Positions 8,138 through 17,445 of a stretch of 64,000 nt of DNA are shown here, piece by piece. Position 1 is the stretch's first letter, and each line of letters begins with the position of its first letter. The position numbers and the translations under genes are program-made. Source of the DNA: Bacteroidales bacterium. Its GTDB lineage: Bacteria > Bacteroidota > Bacteroidia > Bacteroidales > F082. The stretch spans positions 44,599 through 108,598 of the forward strand of contig JAGBQJ010000002.1 of the NCBI GenBank assembly GCA_017632935.1, written 5' to 3'. The notes under the pieces are model-generated. The model had not been told where the DNA came from. It made no database searches and was given only the letters and a program-made list of their open reading frames with translations.

Positions 8138-9658
8138 TCATTTCTTGAACATCCCGCCCAAAAGCCCTCTGAAAATCGACTTTCCGAGTTGACGCCCGAA
8201 GGTCGTGGCCGTCGTGTTGATGGTCTTCTCGATGGCCTTGCCTGCCGTCGACTTTTTCTTTTTGGTGGTCGTGCTTCTGGAGCTGGTGCTTCTGGAGCGT
8301 TCCCTCTCCTTGGCTTCCTTGGCCAGACGTTTCTCCTCTTCCTCGGCTTCGCGTTGCAGGCGTTTCTCTTCCTGTTTCTGCTGCTCGAGAATGAGTTCGT
8401 AGGCACTCTCGCGGTCGAAGCTCTTGTCGTAGATGCCATAGAGGCGCGAGTTACGGATCAAGGCGGTGCGCTGTCCTTCGGTGATGGCACCGATTTGGCT
8501 CAACGGGAAGAGGATCTTGGCACGCTCGACAATGCAAGGCGCGCCCTTCTCATCCAAGAAGGAGACCAAAGCCTCGCCCGTGCCGAGTTCCAAAATGGCT
8601 GCCTCAGTGTTGAAGTTGGGGTTGGCGCGGAAGGTCTGCGCTGCCGCCTTGACGGTCTTCTGGTCTTTGGGCGTATAGGCTCTCAGTCCATGGAGGACGC
8701 GGTTACCCAGCTGTCCGGCAATGACTTCCGGGATGTCGCTCGGGCTTTGGGTGACGAAATAGACACCCACGCCCTTGGAACGCACCAGACGGATGACCTG
8801 TTCGATCTTGTCAATCAAGGCTTTGGAGGTGTCCTTGAACAGCATGTGAGCCTCGTCGAAGAAGAACACCAGCTTGGGCAACTCGAGGTCACCGACTTCG
8901 GGAAGCTGTTCGTAGAGCTCGCTCAGCAGCCACAGCAGGAAGGTGGAATAGAGCTTGGGGTTGAGCATCAGCTTGTCGGCTGCCAGCACGTTCATCACGC
9001 CGCGACCGCCTTCGGTCTGGAGGAAGTCCAAGACATTGAACGAAGGCTCACCAAAGAAAATCTCGCCGCCTTCGGCCTCCAAGGCCAACAGGGCACGTTG
9101 GATGGCGCCCACGCTCACCGACGACACCGTTCCGTAGGTCGTGGTGAACTCCTTGGCGTTCTTGGCCACATAGTCGAGCATCATCCGCAAGTCCTTCATG
9201 TCGATGAGCAACAGGCCTTGGTCGTCGGCAATCTTAAAGACGATGTTGAGGATGCCGGTCTGGGTCTCATTGAGGTCGAGCAGACGGGCCAGGAGCTGGG
9301 GACCCATCTCCGAGATGGTGGCTCTCAAGGGATGACCCTGCTCACCGTACACGTCGAAGAAACGTGTCGGGCAGCCGTGGAACTGCGGGTCTTCGATGCC
9401 GAATTCGGGACAGCGCTTCTCGATGAAGCTGCTCATTTGTCCCGGCTGGCTGATGCCCGAGAGGTCGCCTTTCATATCGGCCATGAAGCAAGGTACGCCT
9501 GCCTCGCAGAAAGTCTCGGCAAGCACCTGCAGGGTAACGGTCTTACCTGTACCCGTGGCACCGGCAATCATACCGTGACGGTTGGCCATCTTGCCCACCA
9601 TGTAGATTGGACCGTTGTCGCAATGCGCGATGTAGAGTTGGTTGTCTTCTGTATACAT
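8138..9658 (-). CDS. HerA-like ATPase, DUF853 family
   Basis: 506 residues from ATG 9658 ([14 protein letters not shown]). The frame stays open 29 codons further, but that part is translated from repeat DNA (9659-9737) and is rejected. Walker [12 protein letters not shown] near residue 30, Walker [12 protein letters not shown] (about 250), sensor-like [13 protein letters not shown]. The C-terminal quarter is a charged helix ([20 protein letters not shown]) followed by a Ser/Thr/Lys-rich stretch and a Gly/Phe-rich end. The family belongs to the HerA/FtsK superfamily of DNA-pumping ATPases; the cellular job is not settled. Last gene of the leftward series. Confidence 0.88.
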   Translation of the reverse strand: MYTEDNQLYIAHCDNGPIYMVGKMANRHGMIAGATGTGKTVTLQVLAETFCEAGVPCFMADMKGDLSGISQPGQMSSFIEKRCPEFGIEDPQFHGCPTRFFDVYGEQGHPLRATISEMGPQLLARLLDLNETQTGILNIVFKIADDQGLLLIDMKDLRMMLDYVAKNAKEFTTTYGTVSSVSVGAIQRALLALEAEGGEIFFGEPSFNVLDFLQTEGGRGVMNVLAADKLMLNPKLYSTFLLWLLSELYEQLPEVGDLELPKLVFFFDEAHMLFKDTSKALIDKIEQVIRLVRSKGVGVYFVTQSPSDIPEVIAGQLGNRVLHGLRAYTPKDQKTVKAAAQTFRANPNFNTEAAILELGTGEALVSFLDEKGAPCIVERAKILFPLSQIGAITEGQRTALIRNSRLYGIYDKSFDRESAYELILEQQKQEEKRLQREAEEEEKRLAKEAKERERSRSTSSRSTTTKKKKSTAGKAIEKTINTTATTFGRQLGKSIFRGLLGGMFKK

Positions 9659-9702
9659 ATTGTTTAATTGTTGATTGTTTAATCGTTGAATTGTTGGTTT
9701 TT

Positions 9703-9736
9703 GACGCGAGACTGCGGGACGCGAGACGCGGGACTC
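9703..9736 (+). repeat. GACGCGGGAC-type repeat, copy 1
   Basis: Tandem variants of GACGCGAGACTGCGGGAC. Similar tracts lie at 15006-15040, 35820-35911 and 52592-52627. It fills the space between herA-like and trmB genes, and the trmB stop codon (TGA at 9737-9735) uses its last bases. A simple TTGTTTAATTG-like tract (9659-9698) lies beside it. Confidence 0.85.
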
Positions 9737-10478
9737 ATTCTTCATTCATCATTCCGCATTGACTTCGTCGAATCTTCGATTTCATCATTCCGCATTCCGC
9801 ATTTATTTTAAATCGGATATACTTTATCGTCAAGCCCTGGTCAAGCCACATCTGTTCGTAAAAAGTGCGGATGGTCTTCACTTCGAGGTTGTCATTGTTG
9901 GCGTAGAGGTCATCGGTGGCGTAGAGCAGCGGCAGGCCTTGTTTCTCCACCACATCGTGAAGCGTGAACTCATACATGATGGGACTGTCGGTCTTGAGGT
10001 TGAGGACGCCATCGGGACGGACGATCTTACGATAGCGGTCAAGGAACTCAGGCGAGGTGAGACGATGACGCGCATTGCGTTCGCCTTCACCAGGATGCGG
10101 GTCGGGGAAGGTGACCCAAATCTCTGCCACTTCGTCCTTGGCAAAGAAATGCTCGATTTGGTCGATGCGGGCACGCAGAAACGCCACGTTCTTCAAGCCT
10201 TCTTCATTCGACTGCTTCAGTCCACGCCAGATGCGGGCGCCTTTGATGTCGACACCTATATAATTAATGTCGCGATGCGCGCGAGCCAAGCCAACCGTGT
10301 ACTCACCCTTGCCACAACCCAACTCAAGCACGATGGGATTGTCGTTGTGGAAAAAGTCGGCATGCCACTTCCCTTGCAGGGGAAAGCCCTCGCTCATAAT
10401 ACGTTCATAGCTGTATTCAAACAAGTTGGGGAAGGTCTTGTTCTCGGCAAATCGCTCTAGTTTGTTCTTTTTTGACAT
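9735..10478 (-). CDS. trmB: tRNA (guanine-N7-)-methyltransferase
   Basis: 247 residues. SAM-binding motif [16 protein letters not shown] near residue 50 and the substrate motif TFPDPHPG with [11 protein letters not shown] identify TrmB, which makes m7G46 in tRNA. The family usually ends shortly after a strand like TIKYIRFKI; here 22 more residues follow (from [10 protein letters not shown] to SQCGMMNEE), encoded by two units of the GCGGAATG repeat at 9738-9804. The added tail should not touch the active site. It lies 66 bp after the acyltransferase gene. Confidence 0.92.
   Translation of the reverse strand: MSKKNKLERFAENKTFPNLFEYSYERIMSEGFPLQGKWHADFFHNDNPIVLELGCGKGEYTVGLARAHRDINYIGVDIKGARIWRGLKQSNEEGLKNVAFLRARIDQIEHFFAKDEVAEIWVTFPDPHPGEGERNARHRLTSPEFLDRYRKIVRPDGVLNLKTDSPIMYEFTLHDVVEKQGLPLLYATDDLYANNDNLEVKTIRTFYEQMWLDQGLTIKYIRFKINAECGMMKSKIRRSQCGMMNEE
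9738..9804 (-). repeat. GCGGAATG repeat tract inside trmB
   Basis: On the minus strand it reads repeated ATGCGGAATG(A) units separated by AAATCGAAGATTCGACGAAG, itself palindromic. The same ATGCGGAATG unit forms tracts at 55499-55541 and, inverted, at 55947-55979. Here it is translated as the last residues of TrmB. Confidence 0.85.
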
Positions 10479-10544
10479 GTTCCTTTTTTCTGAAGCATGG
10501 GATTATATAATCCACTTTTCAAAGTGCAAAGATATGAAAAATAA

Positions 10545-11435
10545 TCACTTTGAACCTCGGTAGCCGACTCCGTATGTCGACGTGTAATAGTCGATGCGCT
10601 TGGAATCGTTGAACTCTGGCTCATAAATATTCTCGTCAGGATTGATTCCGACGAGGGTGCAAACAGCTCTGTGGGCACGAATCGTAAGGTCCGTCTCACG
10701 ATCCTTGGGCTTGAGGGCCTCATCTGGAAAGATGGGCTCACCGACATGAAGCGTAAACAATGCAATCTGGTGGAAGATGTGCTCTCTGATCCAGCCAGGT
10801 TTGCGGTAAGAGTATCCCAAAGGGATGACGGGCTTGTCATTGCTGACAGCGAGGAGTGCCGTGCCGCGTTTGAACGGGCGAATCGGAGCATAGTACTCCC
10901 ACATGCTGCCTTCAGCGTAGATGTGAAGCCAGCCGCGCTCTGAGAGGAATTCTCCAAGGGCTTTAAAGAAAGCCTTCTTGCCAGCGATACTGTTTTCCGG
11001 GATGGGGATTCCACCTACTAGACGCATGGCCGCACCTTTCTCACCGTTGATGTTTTTGTCCCAAACAAGAACGTTCGACTTGTAGGGACGAATTGCTTTC
11101 ATGATCCCGAGATAATCCCACATGTGAACGTGATTGCAAACCGACACCACACCGTTTTTCAGAACCGTCCTATACATCTTCAGATTTTTGCGTCCCTCAA
11201 TCTTCAACCCCATACGAATGGTCACAATCGGGAACACAACCACATTCAGAAAGATGCGGATCAGGAACTTTTTAAACCTGAAAAAGCTGGACTTTTCTAT
11301 ATAAGGATATGATTCATCGAAAACAAGACCGCGATCCTTATGTATTTCAAGATAATGCTGGTTGGTCTTTTCGGGATACGGGAAGCGGTCTGTCCTGGGA
11401 TCAAACATAGATGTAAGAGTTTGTTTACGTTTCAT
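10545..11435 (-). CDS. 1-acyl-glycerol-3-phosphate acyltransferase-like (PlsC family)
   Basis: 296 residues from ATG 11435 (MKRKQTLTSMFDP). Motif I is NHVHMWDY (His-x4-Asp variant), the EGSMWEY stretch corresponds to the FPEG motif and KPVIPLGYSY to motif IV of the PlsC superfamily. A hydrophobic segment (FKKFLIRIFLNVVVFPIVTI) at about 50-70 likely anchors it to the inner membrane. It probably acylates a glycerolipid or lipid A-type substrate; which one is not clear. Its start overlaps the stop of the HU/SPOR gene by 4 bp. Confidence 0.82.
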   Translation of the reverse strand: MKRKQTLTSMFDPRTDRFPYPEKTNQHYLEIHKDRGLVFDESYPYIEKSSFFRFKKFLIRIFLNVVVFPIVTIRMGLKIEGRKNLKMYRTVLKNGVVSVCNHVHMWDYLGIMKAIRPYKSNVLVWDKNINGEKGAAMRLVGGIPIPENSIAGKKAFFKALGEFLSERGWLHIYAEGSMWEYYAPIRPFKRGTALLAVSNDKPVIPLGYSYRKPGWIREHIFHQIALFTLHVGEPIFPDEALKPKDRETDLTIRAHRAVCTLVGINPDENIYEPEFNDSKRIDYYTSTYGVGYRGSK

Positions 11436-12445
11436 TGAGATAGTATCCACGCCTTGTATTCGGTATTGGCCCTGATTTCGCGCAAGGCCGCAGCCGCCTC
11501 TTCGTCGGTCTTGTAGCAGCCGAACGACACGTACCACATATTGTAGCGCATCTCATACAAGGCACCCGAATAGCCCTTCTCTTTCAAGGTGTTGGTCAAA
11601 CGCTGAGCATTATCCTCTAAGCCGAAGCAACCGGCTATGATACGGATGTTGGCATCAGATGGGGTTGCTACAGGCTGCTTGACCGTATCGTTAACCACTG
11701 TAGTATCCTGTGCCACAGACTCTTTCCATTCCCAAGTTTTCTGATAAGTGGGCAAGGTATAGGTCTTAGGCTCCGTCACGATGCGTCGCTCTTCCTTCTG
11801 CCAAGGTAACTCTATGACCTTGAAATAATACAAGCCATAAACCACGCCCGCCACAAGCAAGAGGCCCAACAAAACCCACAGCCAGCCCAAGCCGCGTCTT
11901 GGCTCGTCGTCTTCGTCATCGTTATCTCTCTCATGCACAGCCTTTTCGTCTACACTCATGGGCGTGTTTTTGTCTTTCTGCTGCTGCTCAATTTCAGTTT
12001 TGATTTCGTCCTTTGTCTTCGAACGCAGCACCGGCTCGGGCGTGAAGTCGCACAAGCCGAAGGCGTCGGCGTTGTAGTTGACCGACTTGTCCTGCTCAAA
12101 CACGATGTCGTTGGCCCAGTCGTACGACAAAGTGCCAATCTGGCTCAGCACCACCTTCTTTCCTTGCTTGAGGCTGTTGAAACAGTCGGAAACGAACATC
12201 GAAAGCAGCTTCTGCGCCTCTTCCTTAGGGATGTCGTTCTTTTCCGACATATAGTTGACAACCAACTCGTTATCCTCGCGCAAGTTGGCATCAAAGACGA
12301 TTTCGCTTGAAGGCATGGCGAAATAGTTTGCCACGGGATTCACCTGGGCCGAGACGGGTTTCTTCACGAAGGCACCCAAACCTGGCACCACCACGGTGTC
12401 GCGGACATACAAAAGATCTGATATGGCTTCAGCAATCGAAATCAT
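11432..12445 (-). CDS. HU-CCDC81 and SPOR domain membrane protein
   Basis: 337 residues. Two short HU-like domains (residues 1-120; ISDLLYVRDTVVVPGLGAFV is typical of the CCDC81-type prokaryotic HU domain), a charged linker, one membrane helix (GWLWVLLGLLLVAGVVYGLY, about 187-206) and a C-terminal SPOR domain (RIIAGCFGLEDNAQRLTNTL...MWYVSFGCYKT) that binds denuded septal peptidoglycan. This architecture is specific to Bacteroidota; a link between nucleoid and septum has been suggested but not shown. It sits between kdsB (1 bp away) and the acyltransferase (4-bp overlap). Confidence 0.85.
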   Translation of the reverse strand: MISIAEAISDLLYVRDTVVVPGLGAFVKKPVSAQVNPVANYFAMPSSEIVFDANLREDNELVVNYMSEKNDIPKEEAQKLLSMFVSDCFNSLKQGKKVVLSQIGTLSYDWANDIVFEQDKSVNYNADAFGLCDFTPEPVLRSKTKDEIKTEIEQQQKDKNTPMSVDEKAVHERDNDDEDDEPRRGLGWLWVLLGLLLVAGVVYGLYYFKVIELPWQKEERRIVTEPKTYTLPTYQKTWEWKESVAQDTTVVNDTVKQPVATPSDANIRIIAGCFGLEDNAQRLTNTLKEKGYSGALYEMRYNMWYVSFGCYKTDEEAAAALREIRANTEYKAWILSQ

Positions 12446-12446
12446 C

Positions 12447-13199
12447 TCATTCTACCCATTGATTCTGAGCGAATTGCAAGGCTTTTTCCAGGTCCGCCTG
12501 CGTGTCGATGGACAGGCTATCGTAAGTCGTGATGCCCATACGGATGCGCAAGCCGTTTTCCAGCCAGCGCAATTGTTCCAACGACTCGGCCATCTCAAGC
12601 GTAGTCGACTGCATTTCAGCGACTTGGCATAATGTCTCTGCTTTATAGGCATAGAGGCCGATATGCTTGTAGAACTCTCCCTTTTGCAGCCACTGGTCAT
12701 GAGGCAAACTACGCATGAAAGGTATGGGATTACGGCTGAAATACAGTGCGTTACCTTGTTTATCCATCACCACTTTCACCACATTGGGGCTGAACAGCTC
12801 ATCCTCGTCGTCAATACGCTTGGCCAAAGATGCCAACTGCGTATCGTCGCGGCTAATCAGGTCGATGACTTGGTTGATTTGCTCAGGATTGATGAAAGGC
12901 TCGTCGCCTTGTATGTTGACCACGGCATCGTACTGACCTTCAACCATATACAAAGCCTCGCGACAACGGTCGGTGCCACTGCGGTGGTTGGGGTCGGTGA
13001 GCACGTATTGTCCTCCGAAGTTCAAAACCTCGTCGGCGATGCGCATGTCATCGGTAGCCACCACGACCGCGTCCAGTTTCGATTTCCAAGCCTGTTCCCA
13101 CACGCGTTGGATCATCGTCTTCCCTTTGATCATAGATAAAGGCTTGCTAGGAAAGCGCGTCGAGGCGTAACGAGAGGGTATTATTCCTAAAACTTTCAT
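12447..13199 (-). CDS. kdsB: 3-deoxy-manno-octulosonate cytidylyltransferase
   Basis: 250 residues, the family length. IIPSRYASTRFPSKPL is the nucleotide-binding signature, with VVVATDD, SGTDRC, VNIQGDEPFI and KHIGLYAY. The enzyme activates Kdo with CTP for lipid A-core synthesis in the cytoplasm. Two bases separate its start from the upstream nucleoside kinase stop, so the two are co-transcribed. Confidence 0.96.
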   Translation of the reverse strand: MKVLGIIPSRYASTRFPSKPLSMIKGKTMIQRVWEQAWKSKLDAVVVATDDMRIADEVLNFGGQYVLTDPNHRSGTDRCREALYMVEGQYDAVVNIQGDEPFINPEQINQVIDLISRDDTQLASLAKRIDDEDELFSPNVVKVVMDKQGNALYFSRNPIPFMRSLPHDQWLQKGEFYKHIGLYAYKAETLCQVAEMQSTTLEMAESLEQLRWLENGLRIRMGITTYDSLSIDTQADLEKALQFAQNQWVE

Positions 13200-13201
13200 A
13201 A

Positions 13202-13813
13202 TCAGAACAATCCGTTAAGTGAGGCTTCGATGCGGTCGACGACGGTACTGAGGTCCTCAGGATTTTCGAGATCGAGGTTGTCGGTGTCGATGATGAGCAG
13301 CTTACCTTCGTGGTAGTTGTTAATCCATTCCTCGTAACGCTCGTTGAGGTTGGTCAGGTAGCTGATGCTGATGCTCTGCTCAAACTCGCGGTTGCGCTTG
13401 GCGATGTGCCTGATTAAGGTCGGCACCGAGGCGCGGAGGTAAATGAGCAGGTCGGGCGGCTGGAGGAACTTGGTCATCAGCTCGAACAGCGACTTATAGT
13501 TCTCAAAATCACGGGTTTCCATCAGACCCATGGAATAGAGGTTGGCCGCAAAGATATGGGCATCCTCGTAGATGGTGCGGTCCTGGATGACGTCCTCGCC
13601 GCTTTTACGGATGTCCATCACCTGGCGGAAACGGCTGTTGAGGAAAAAGATCTGGATGTTGAACGACCAGCGTTGCATGTCCTCATAGAAACTGTCGAGA
13701 TAGGGGTTGTGCTCCACCTCTTCATAGTGAGGCTTCCAGTTGAAATGCTTGGCCAGGAGACCCGTTAAGGTAGTCTTGCCCGAGCCTATGTTGCCAGCTA
13801 CTGCGATATGCAT
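13202..13813 (-). CDS. Deoxynucleoside kinase (dNK family)
   Basis: 203 residues. P-loop GNIGSGKTT at residues 7-15, DRTIYED (the DRS-like motif) near 80, and the lid RNREFEQSISISYLTNL. The family phosphorylates deoxyadenosine, deoxycytidine or deoxyguanosine in salvage; specificity cannot be read off. First gene of the leftward series kinase - kdsB - HU/SPOR - acyltransferase - trmB - HerA-like. Confidence 0.9.
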   Translation of the reverse strand: MHIAVAGNIGSGKTTLTGLLAKHFNWKPHYEEVEHNPYLDSFYEDMQRWSFNIQIFFLNSRFRQVMDIRKSGEDVIQDRTIYEDAHIFAANLYSMGLMETRDFENYKSLFELMTKFLQPPDLLIYLRASVPTLIRHIAKRNREFEQSISISYLTNLNERYEEWINNYHEGKLLIIDTDNLDLENPEDLSTVVDRIEASLNGLF

Positions 13814-13915
13814 AATACTCTTGTTTTAGGGTGATAAGAAGTGGCTAAATTAAGGAAAAGTCGGCAAAAGGAGCCCAATTTTTTGCAGAAAAATAACAAA
13901 CTATTGATTTTCAGC

Positions 13916-14995
13916 TTATTTCGGCGCTTTTATCAGAAGATAGACGCCCAGCGCGCAGAAAATGAAATTGGGAATCCATGCGGCAAGGAAGGGCGACAAG
14001 CTGCCCGAGATGGCGAACGACTTGGAGATCTGCATGAAGAGGATATAGGCAAAGGCGATGGTGATGCCGATGCCGAGGTGCATGCCTATGCCTCCCCTAA
14101 TCTTTCGGCTCGACAAGGCCGCTCCGATGAGGGTCAAAATCAGCACGGCGGCGGGGGCCGACATGCGGGTGTGCATCTCCACCTGATAGGCCTTCACGCC
14201 TTCCGAACCTTTCTCCTTCATGCCTCGGATATGGTCGCGCAACTCGAAGAAGTCCATCTCCTCGAAGTCTTCCTTCAACTTGTAGAGGTCGGTCGGATAC
14301 AGGTTGATGATGGTGTCGAGGTTGCGACCTTTCAGCAGGTTTTCTTCACGTCCGTCGAGATTGCGAATGGCATACGGGTCGATTTTCCAGCTGTTGAGCG
14401 CCACCGTGTCATGATAAAGCATATCAGCCATCACCTTGTATTTCAACTCGTTACCATCGTATCTCTCCCAAGAGAACTTATAGCCGTTTTGCTTGGCGAT
14501 GTTGAAACTCTCCACATACACGAACTCGTCCTTGCCAATCTGCACGTGCACATTGCGTCCCGCGCTCTGGCTCAGCTTCTCCATATACTCGTCCTTGAAC
14601 TGCCGACGGATTTCGTTCGTCTTGGGAATCAAGAAGTTGCCGAAATACAATGACATGACGGCTATAAGAATCGCCGCCCACATATAGGGGACGAGGAAGC
14701 GCCAAAAACTGATGCCGCTACTCAAAATGGCCACGATTTCGGTGCGGGCGGCCATCTTTGAGGTAAAAAACACCACAGCGATGAAGGCGAACAAATGAAT
14801 GAACAAGTTGATATAATAAGGTATCGACATGACGTAGTAGTCGACCACCACCCGTTGCCATGGCGCATGGTGCTTCAGGAAGCTGTCGATGTTTTCGGAC
14901 ACGTCGAAAATGATGACGACCAACAGCAGCATCGAGATGGCAAAGAAGAAAGTGCCAAGATACTTCTTGAAGATATATGCGTCTATTTTTCTCAT
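13916..14995 (-). CDS. LptF/LptG-family permease (lipopolysaccharide export)
   Basis: 359 residues with three N-terminal and three C-terminal membrane helices around a periplasmic beta-jellyroll, the layout of YjgP/YjgQ. The start MRKIDAYIFKKYLGTFFFAI is family-typical. The protein forms the inner-membrane LptB2FG complex that extracts LPS for transport. The next gene (tgt) is separated by repeat DNA at 15006-15040. Whether it is LptF or LptG cannot be decided here. Confidence 0.9.
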   Translation of the reverse strand: MRKIDAYIFKKYLGTFFFAISMLLLVVIIFDVSENIDSFLKHHAPWQRVVVDYYVMSIPYYINLFIHLFAFIAVVFFTSKMAARTEIVAILSSGISFWRFLVPYMWAAILIAVMSLYFGNFLIPKTNEIRRQFKDEYMEKLSQSAGRNVHVQIGKDEFVYVESFNIAKQNGYKFSWERYDGNELKYKVMADMLYHDTVALNSWKIDPYAIRNLDGREENLLKGRNLDTIINLYPTDLYKLKEDFEEMDFFELRDHIRGMKEKGSEGVKAYQVEMHTRMSAPAAVLILTLIGAALSSRKIRGGIGMHLGIGITIAFAYILFMQISKSFAISGSLSPFLAAWIPNFIFCALGVYLLIKAPK

Positions 14996-15005
14996 CTACT
15001 TTTTT

Positions 15006-15040
15006 GACTGCGGGACGCGAGACTGCGGGACGCGAGACTC
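15006..15040 (+). repeat. GACGCGGGAC-type repeat, copy 2
   Basis: Two tandem units of GACTGCGGGACGCGA between lptF/G and tgt; the tgt stop codon (TGA at 15041-15039) lies at its edge. Confidence 0.85.
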
Positions 15041-16172
15041 ACAATCTCCTTGTAACTTTTTGAAGCATCACGTCGCGCCACTCGGCGAAGTCGCCGGCGA
15101 TGATGTGTTTTCGGGCCTCGCGCACCAGCAATAGGTAGAAGCCGATGTTGTGGAGGCTGGCAATCATGGGACCGAGAATCTCGCCCGCGACGAAGAGATG
15201 ACGCAGGTAAGCCCTCGTATATTGTGCATCGACGAAAGTTTCACCGTTGGGGTCGACGGGCGAGAAGTCCGTTTTCCACTTCTCGTTCTTGATATTGATG
15301 ATGCCTTCCGAGGTGAAAATCATGCCGTTACGTCCGTTACGTGTCGGCATGACGCAGTCGAACATGTCGACACCGCGTGAGATGCCTTCGAGGATGTTGG
15401 CCGGCGTACCCACGCCCATGAGGTAACGCGGTTTGTCCTTGGGCAGGATGGTGTTCACCAGCTCAATCATCTCATACATCTTTTCGGTAGGCTCACCTAC
15501 AGCCAAGCCTCCGATGGCATTGCCGACAGCGTTTTTCGAGGCGATGTATGCCGCCGACTCTTCGCGCAGGTCGCGATATACGCAGCCCTGCACGATGGGG
15601 AACAGTGCCTGCTCGTAGCCGTATTTCGGCTCCGTGGCATTGAAACGCTCAATACAACGGTCGAGCCAGCGGTGCGTGCGTTCCATGGAGGGTTTGGCGT
15701 ACTTGTAATCGGCGGTGCCTGGCGTACACTCGTCGAAAGCCATGATGATGTCGGCGCCGATGCTGCGCTGGATGTCCATCACACGTTCAGGCGTGAAGAG
15801 GTGCCGCGAGCCGTCGATGTGCGACTGGAAAGTCACGCCTTCCTCTTTCATCTTGCGGATGCCCGTGAGCGAAAACACCTGAAAGCCACCGCTATCGGTC
15901 AGTATCGGGCGTTCCCAGTCGTTGAACTTGTGGAGTCCGCCAGCGGCTTCGAGCACGTCCAATCCCGGGCGCAAGTACAAGTGATAGGTGTTGCCCAAGA
16001 TGATCTGCGCCTTCACCTCGTCGCGCACGTCGCGCAGGTGGCAGGCTTTCACAGTGCCCGCCGTACCCACCGGCATGAAAATCGGGGTCTCGATGGGGCC
16101 ATGGTCAGTGGTCAGCACGCCGGCGCGGGCGTTGCTTTTCGAGTCAGTGGAAGCAATAGTGAAATTCATCAT
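15039..16172 (-). CDS. tgt: tRNA-guanine transglycosylase
   Basis: 377 residues from ATG 16172 (MMNFTIASTD). It exchanges G34 for preQ1 in GUN-anticodon tRNAs. Conserved: GTVKACHL, NTYHLYLRPG, catalytic DSGGFQVFSL, GGLAVGEP, nucleophile region GVDMFDCVMPTRNGRNG. The usual zinc cysteines of the CxCxxC site are missing: the segment before YLRHL reads NGETFVDAQYTRA, while the distant His (ASLHN) is kept. I recall the same Cys-less form in Bacteroides Tgt. A minus-strand TACTTTTG box at 16185-16192 gives a short leader. Confidence 0.93.
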   Translation of the reverse strand: MMNFTIASTDSKSNARAGVLTTDHGPIETPIFMPVGTAGTVKACHLRDVRDEVKAQIILGNTYHLYLRPGLDVLEAAGGLHKFNDWERPILTDSGGFQVFSLTGIRKMKEEGVTFQSHIDGSRHLFTPERVMDIQRSIGADIIMAFDECTPGTADYKYAKPSMERTHRWLDRCIERFNATEPKYGYEQALFPIVQGCVYRDLREESAAYIASKNAVGNAIGGLAVGEPTEKMYEMIELVNTILPKDKPRYLMGVGTPANILEGISRGVDMFDCVMPTRNGRNGMIFTSEGIINIKNEKWKTDFSPVDPNGETFVDAQYTRAYLRHLFVAGEILGPMIASLHNIGFYLLLVREARKHIIAGDFAEWRDVMLQKVTRRL

Positions 16173-16216
16173 TGTAATTTTGTGCAAAAGTACGACTTTT
16201 TTTGCAACAATTTTCC

Positions 16217-16224
16217 TATCTTTG
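16217..16224 (+). promoter_or_regulatory. -7 box TATCTTTG of the glycosyltransferase gene
   Basis: Matches TAnnTTTG, 23 bp before ATG 16248. A TTTG lies at 16201-16204, closer than the usual 19-bp spacing. Back-to-back with the tgt promoter box at 16185-16192. Confidence 0.6.
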
Positions 16225-16247
16225 CAATCATCAAAATCAAAGGCGTC

Positions 16248-17432
16248 ATGCAATTCAGTTTCAACTATAATACCCTAAGTTTCATTATTTTAATCGTCTT
16301 CTGCGTTTGCCTGCTCATCCAGTTGATCTACCATTGGGGCTTGTTCTCGAAAGTGGCCTTTTATAAAAGGAACGCGCGCCCGAAACTCGACGAGGAGCTG
16401 GAGCCCATATCCGTCGTGATTTGTGCCCGCGACGCCTACGAGTATTTAGTTGAACTGATTCCCGCCCTGCTCAAGCAGGACTACCCTGATTTTGAACTCG
16501 TTGTGGTGAACGACTGCTCTGACGATGAGACCGAGGAATACCTGAAAGACTTGGAACGTAAGGAATCGCGCGTGAAGCCTGTACAACTCAAGCAGCACCT
16601 TAACTTCTTCAACGGCAAGAAGTTCCCGCTCTCGATGGGCATCAAGTCGGCACAAAACGACCTCATCGTCCTCACCGATTGCAACTGTATGCCTGTCAAT
16701 GACCAATGGCTGCGCAGCGTAGTCAACCGTTACAACAACAAGACCGAAATTGTCATTGGCTACAGTCCTTACGTGCAGAAAAAGAGCAGCCTGAACCGCA
16801 TCATGCGTTTCGACGCCTTGCAAAACGGCTTGCTTTACCTCTCGGCGGCCCTCAACCGTCACGCCTACATGGGCATCGGCAAAAACTTGTCGTATCGTAA
16901 AGAGCTGTTTTACAGAAATCAAGGCTTTATCTCGCACTACACCACAGCCGTCGGCGACGACGATTTGTTCATCAACCAAGTGGCCACTAAGAAGAACACG
17001 GAAGTCCTCATCGACGCTGAAGACGCCATCCTTACCACCCCGACCAGCAGCTTCAGGCTCTGGATGCGGCAGAAAAGCAGCCGCTACTCCACCATCTCCA
17101 AATACGACACAAGGTCAAGGCTGATGCTGAGTCTGTTCTATGCCTCGCAGTTCTTCTTCTACGCGTCCTTCATCACATTGCTTGCGCTTTGCACCCGACC
17201 CGCCTTCACCATCACGGGCGGCACCATCACCAACGGCATTGTGTTCTACATCCCCATATTGGTGTTATTCTTCCTCTTACGCTTTGGCTCACAGATGTTT
17301 ATCTACCACAAAGCCTCCAAGCGTTTGGGCGAAAAAGGTCTGCTCCCAGGGCTCATCCTTTATGATTTCCTGTTTGCGTTCCTCAGCCCTTGGCTCAGAC
17401 TGATGGGCAGAATGAATGTCGGTGTGGAATAA
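16248..17432 (+). CDS. Membrane-bound family 2 glycosyltransferase
   Basis: 394 residues from ATG 16248. One N-terminal membrane helix (TLSFIILIVFCVCLLIQLI), then a GT-A domain: PISVVICARDAYEYL, VVVNDCSDDETEEYL (first acidic site), LIVLTDCNCMPVN (DxD-like), VGDDDLFINQ and RLWMRQKSSR (QxxRW-like), and two to three C-terminal membrane helices. It should transfer a sugar from a nucleotide sugar to a lipid or glycan at the inner membrane. The longer open frame that starts inside antisense tgt is not used. Confidence 0.88.
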   Translation: MQFSFNYNTLSFIILIVFCVCLLIQLIYHWGLFSKVAFYKRNARPKLDEELEPISVVICARDAYEYLVELIPALLKQDYPDFELVVVNDCSDDETEEYLKDLERKESRVKPVQLKQHLNFFNGKKFPLSMGIKSAQNDLIVLTDCNCMPVNDQWLRSVVNRYNNKTEIVIGYSPYVQKKSSLNRIMRFDALQNGLLYLSAALNRHAYMGIGKNLSYRKELFYRNQGFISHYTTAVGDDDLFINQVATKKNTEVLIDAEDAILTTPTSSFRLWMRQKSSRYSTISKYDTRSRLMLSLFYASQFFFYASFITLLALCTRPAFTITGGTITNGIVFYIPILVLFFLLRFGSQMFIYHKASKRLGEKGLLPGLILYDFLFAFLSPWLRLMGRMNVGVE

Positions 17433-17445
17433 AAGCCCGTTAAGG

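Noticed and set aside
8189-9667. Long + strand frame opposite the HerA-like gene (492 codons)
   Set aside because: Shadow of a GC-rich coding strand; low-complexity Val/Gly/Leu composition and no motifs. The same holds for + 18799-20340 (opposite rny), minus 30606-32252 (opposite mfd) and the + frames opposite the giant gene.
9659-9745. N-terminal extension of the HerA-like protein ([15 protein letters not shown]...)
   Set aside because: It is translated GACGCGGGAC and TTGTTTAATTG repeat DNA and overlaps the end of trmB.
15672-16247. Extension of the glycosyltransferase frame into antisense tgt
   Set aside because: Tgt is unmistakable on the other strand and the promoter box lies at 16217-16224.
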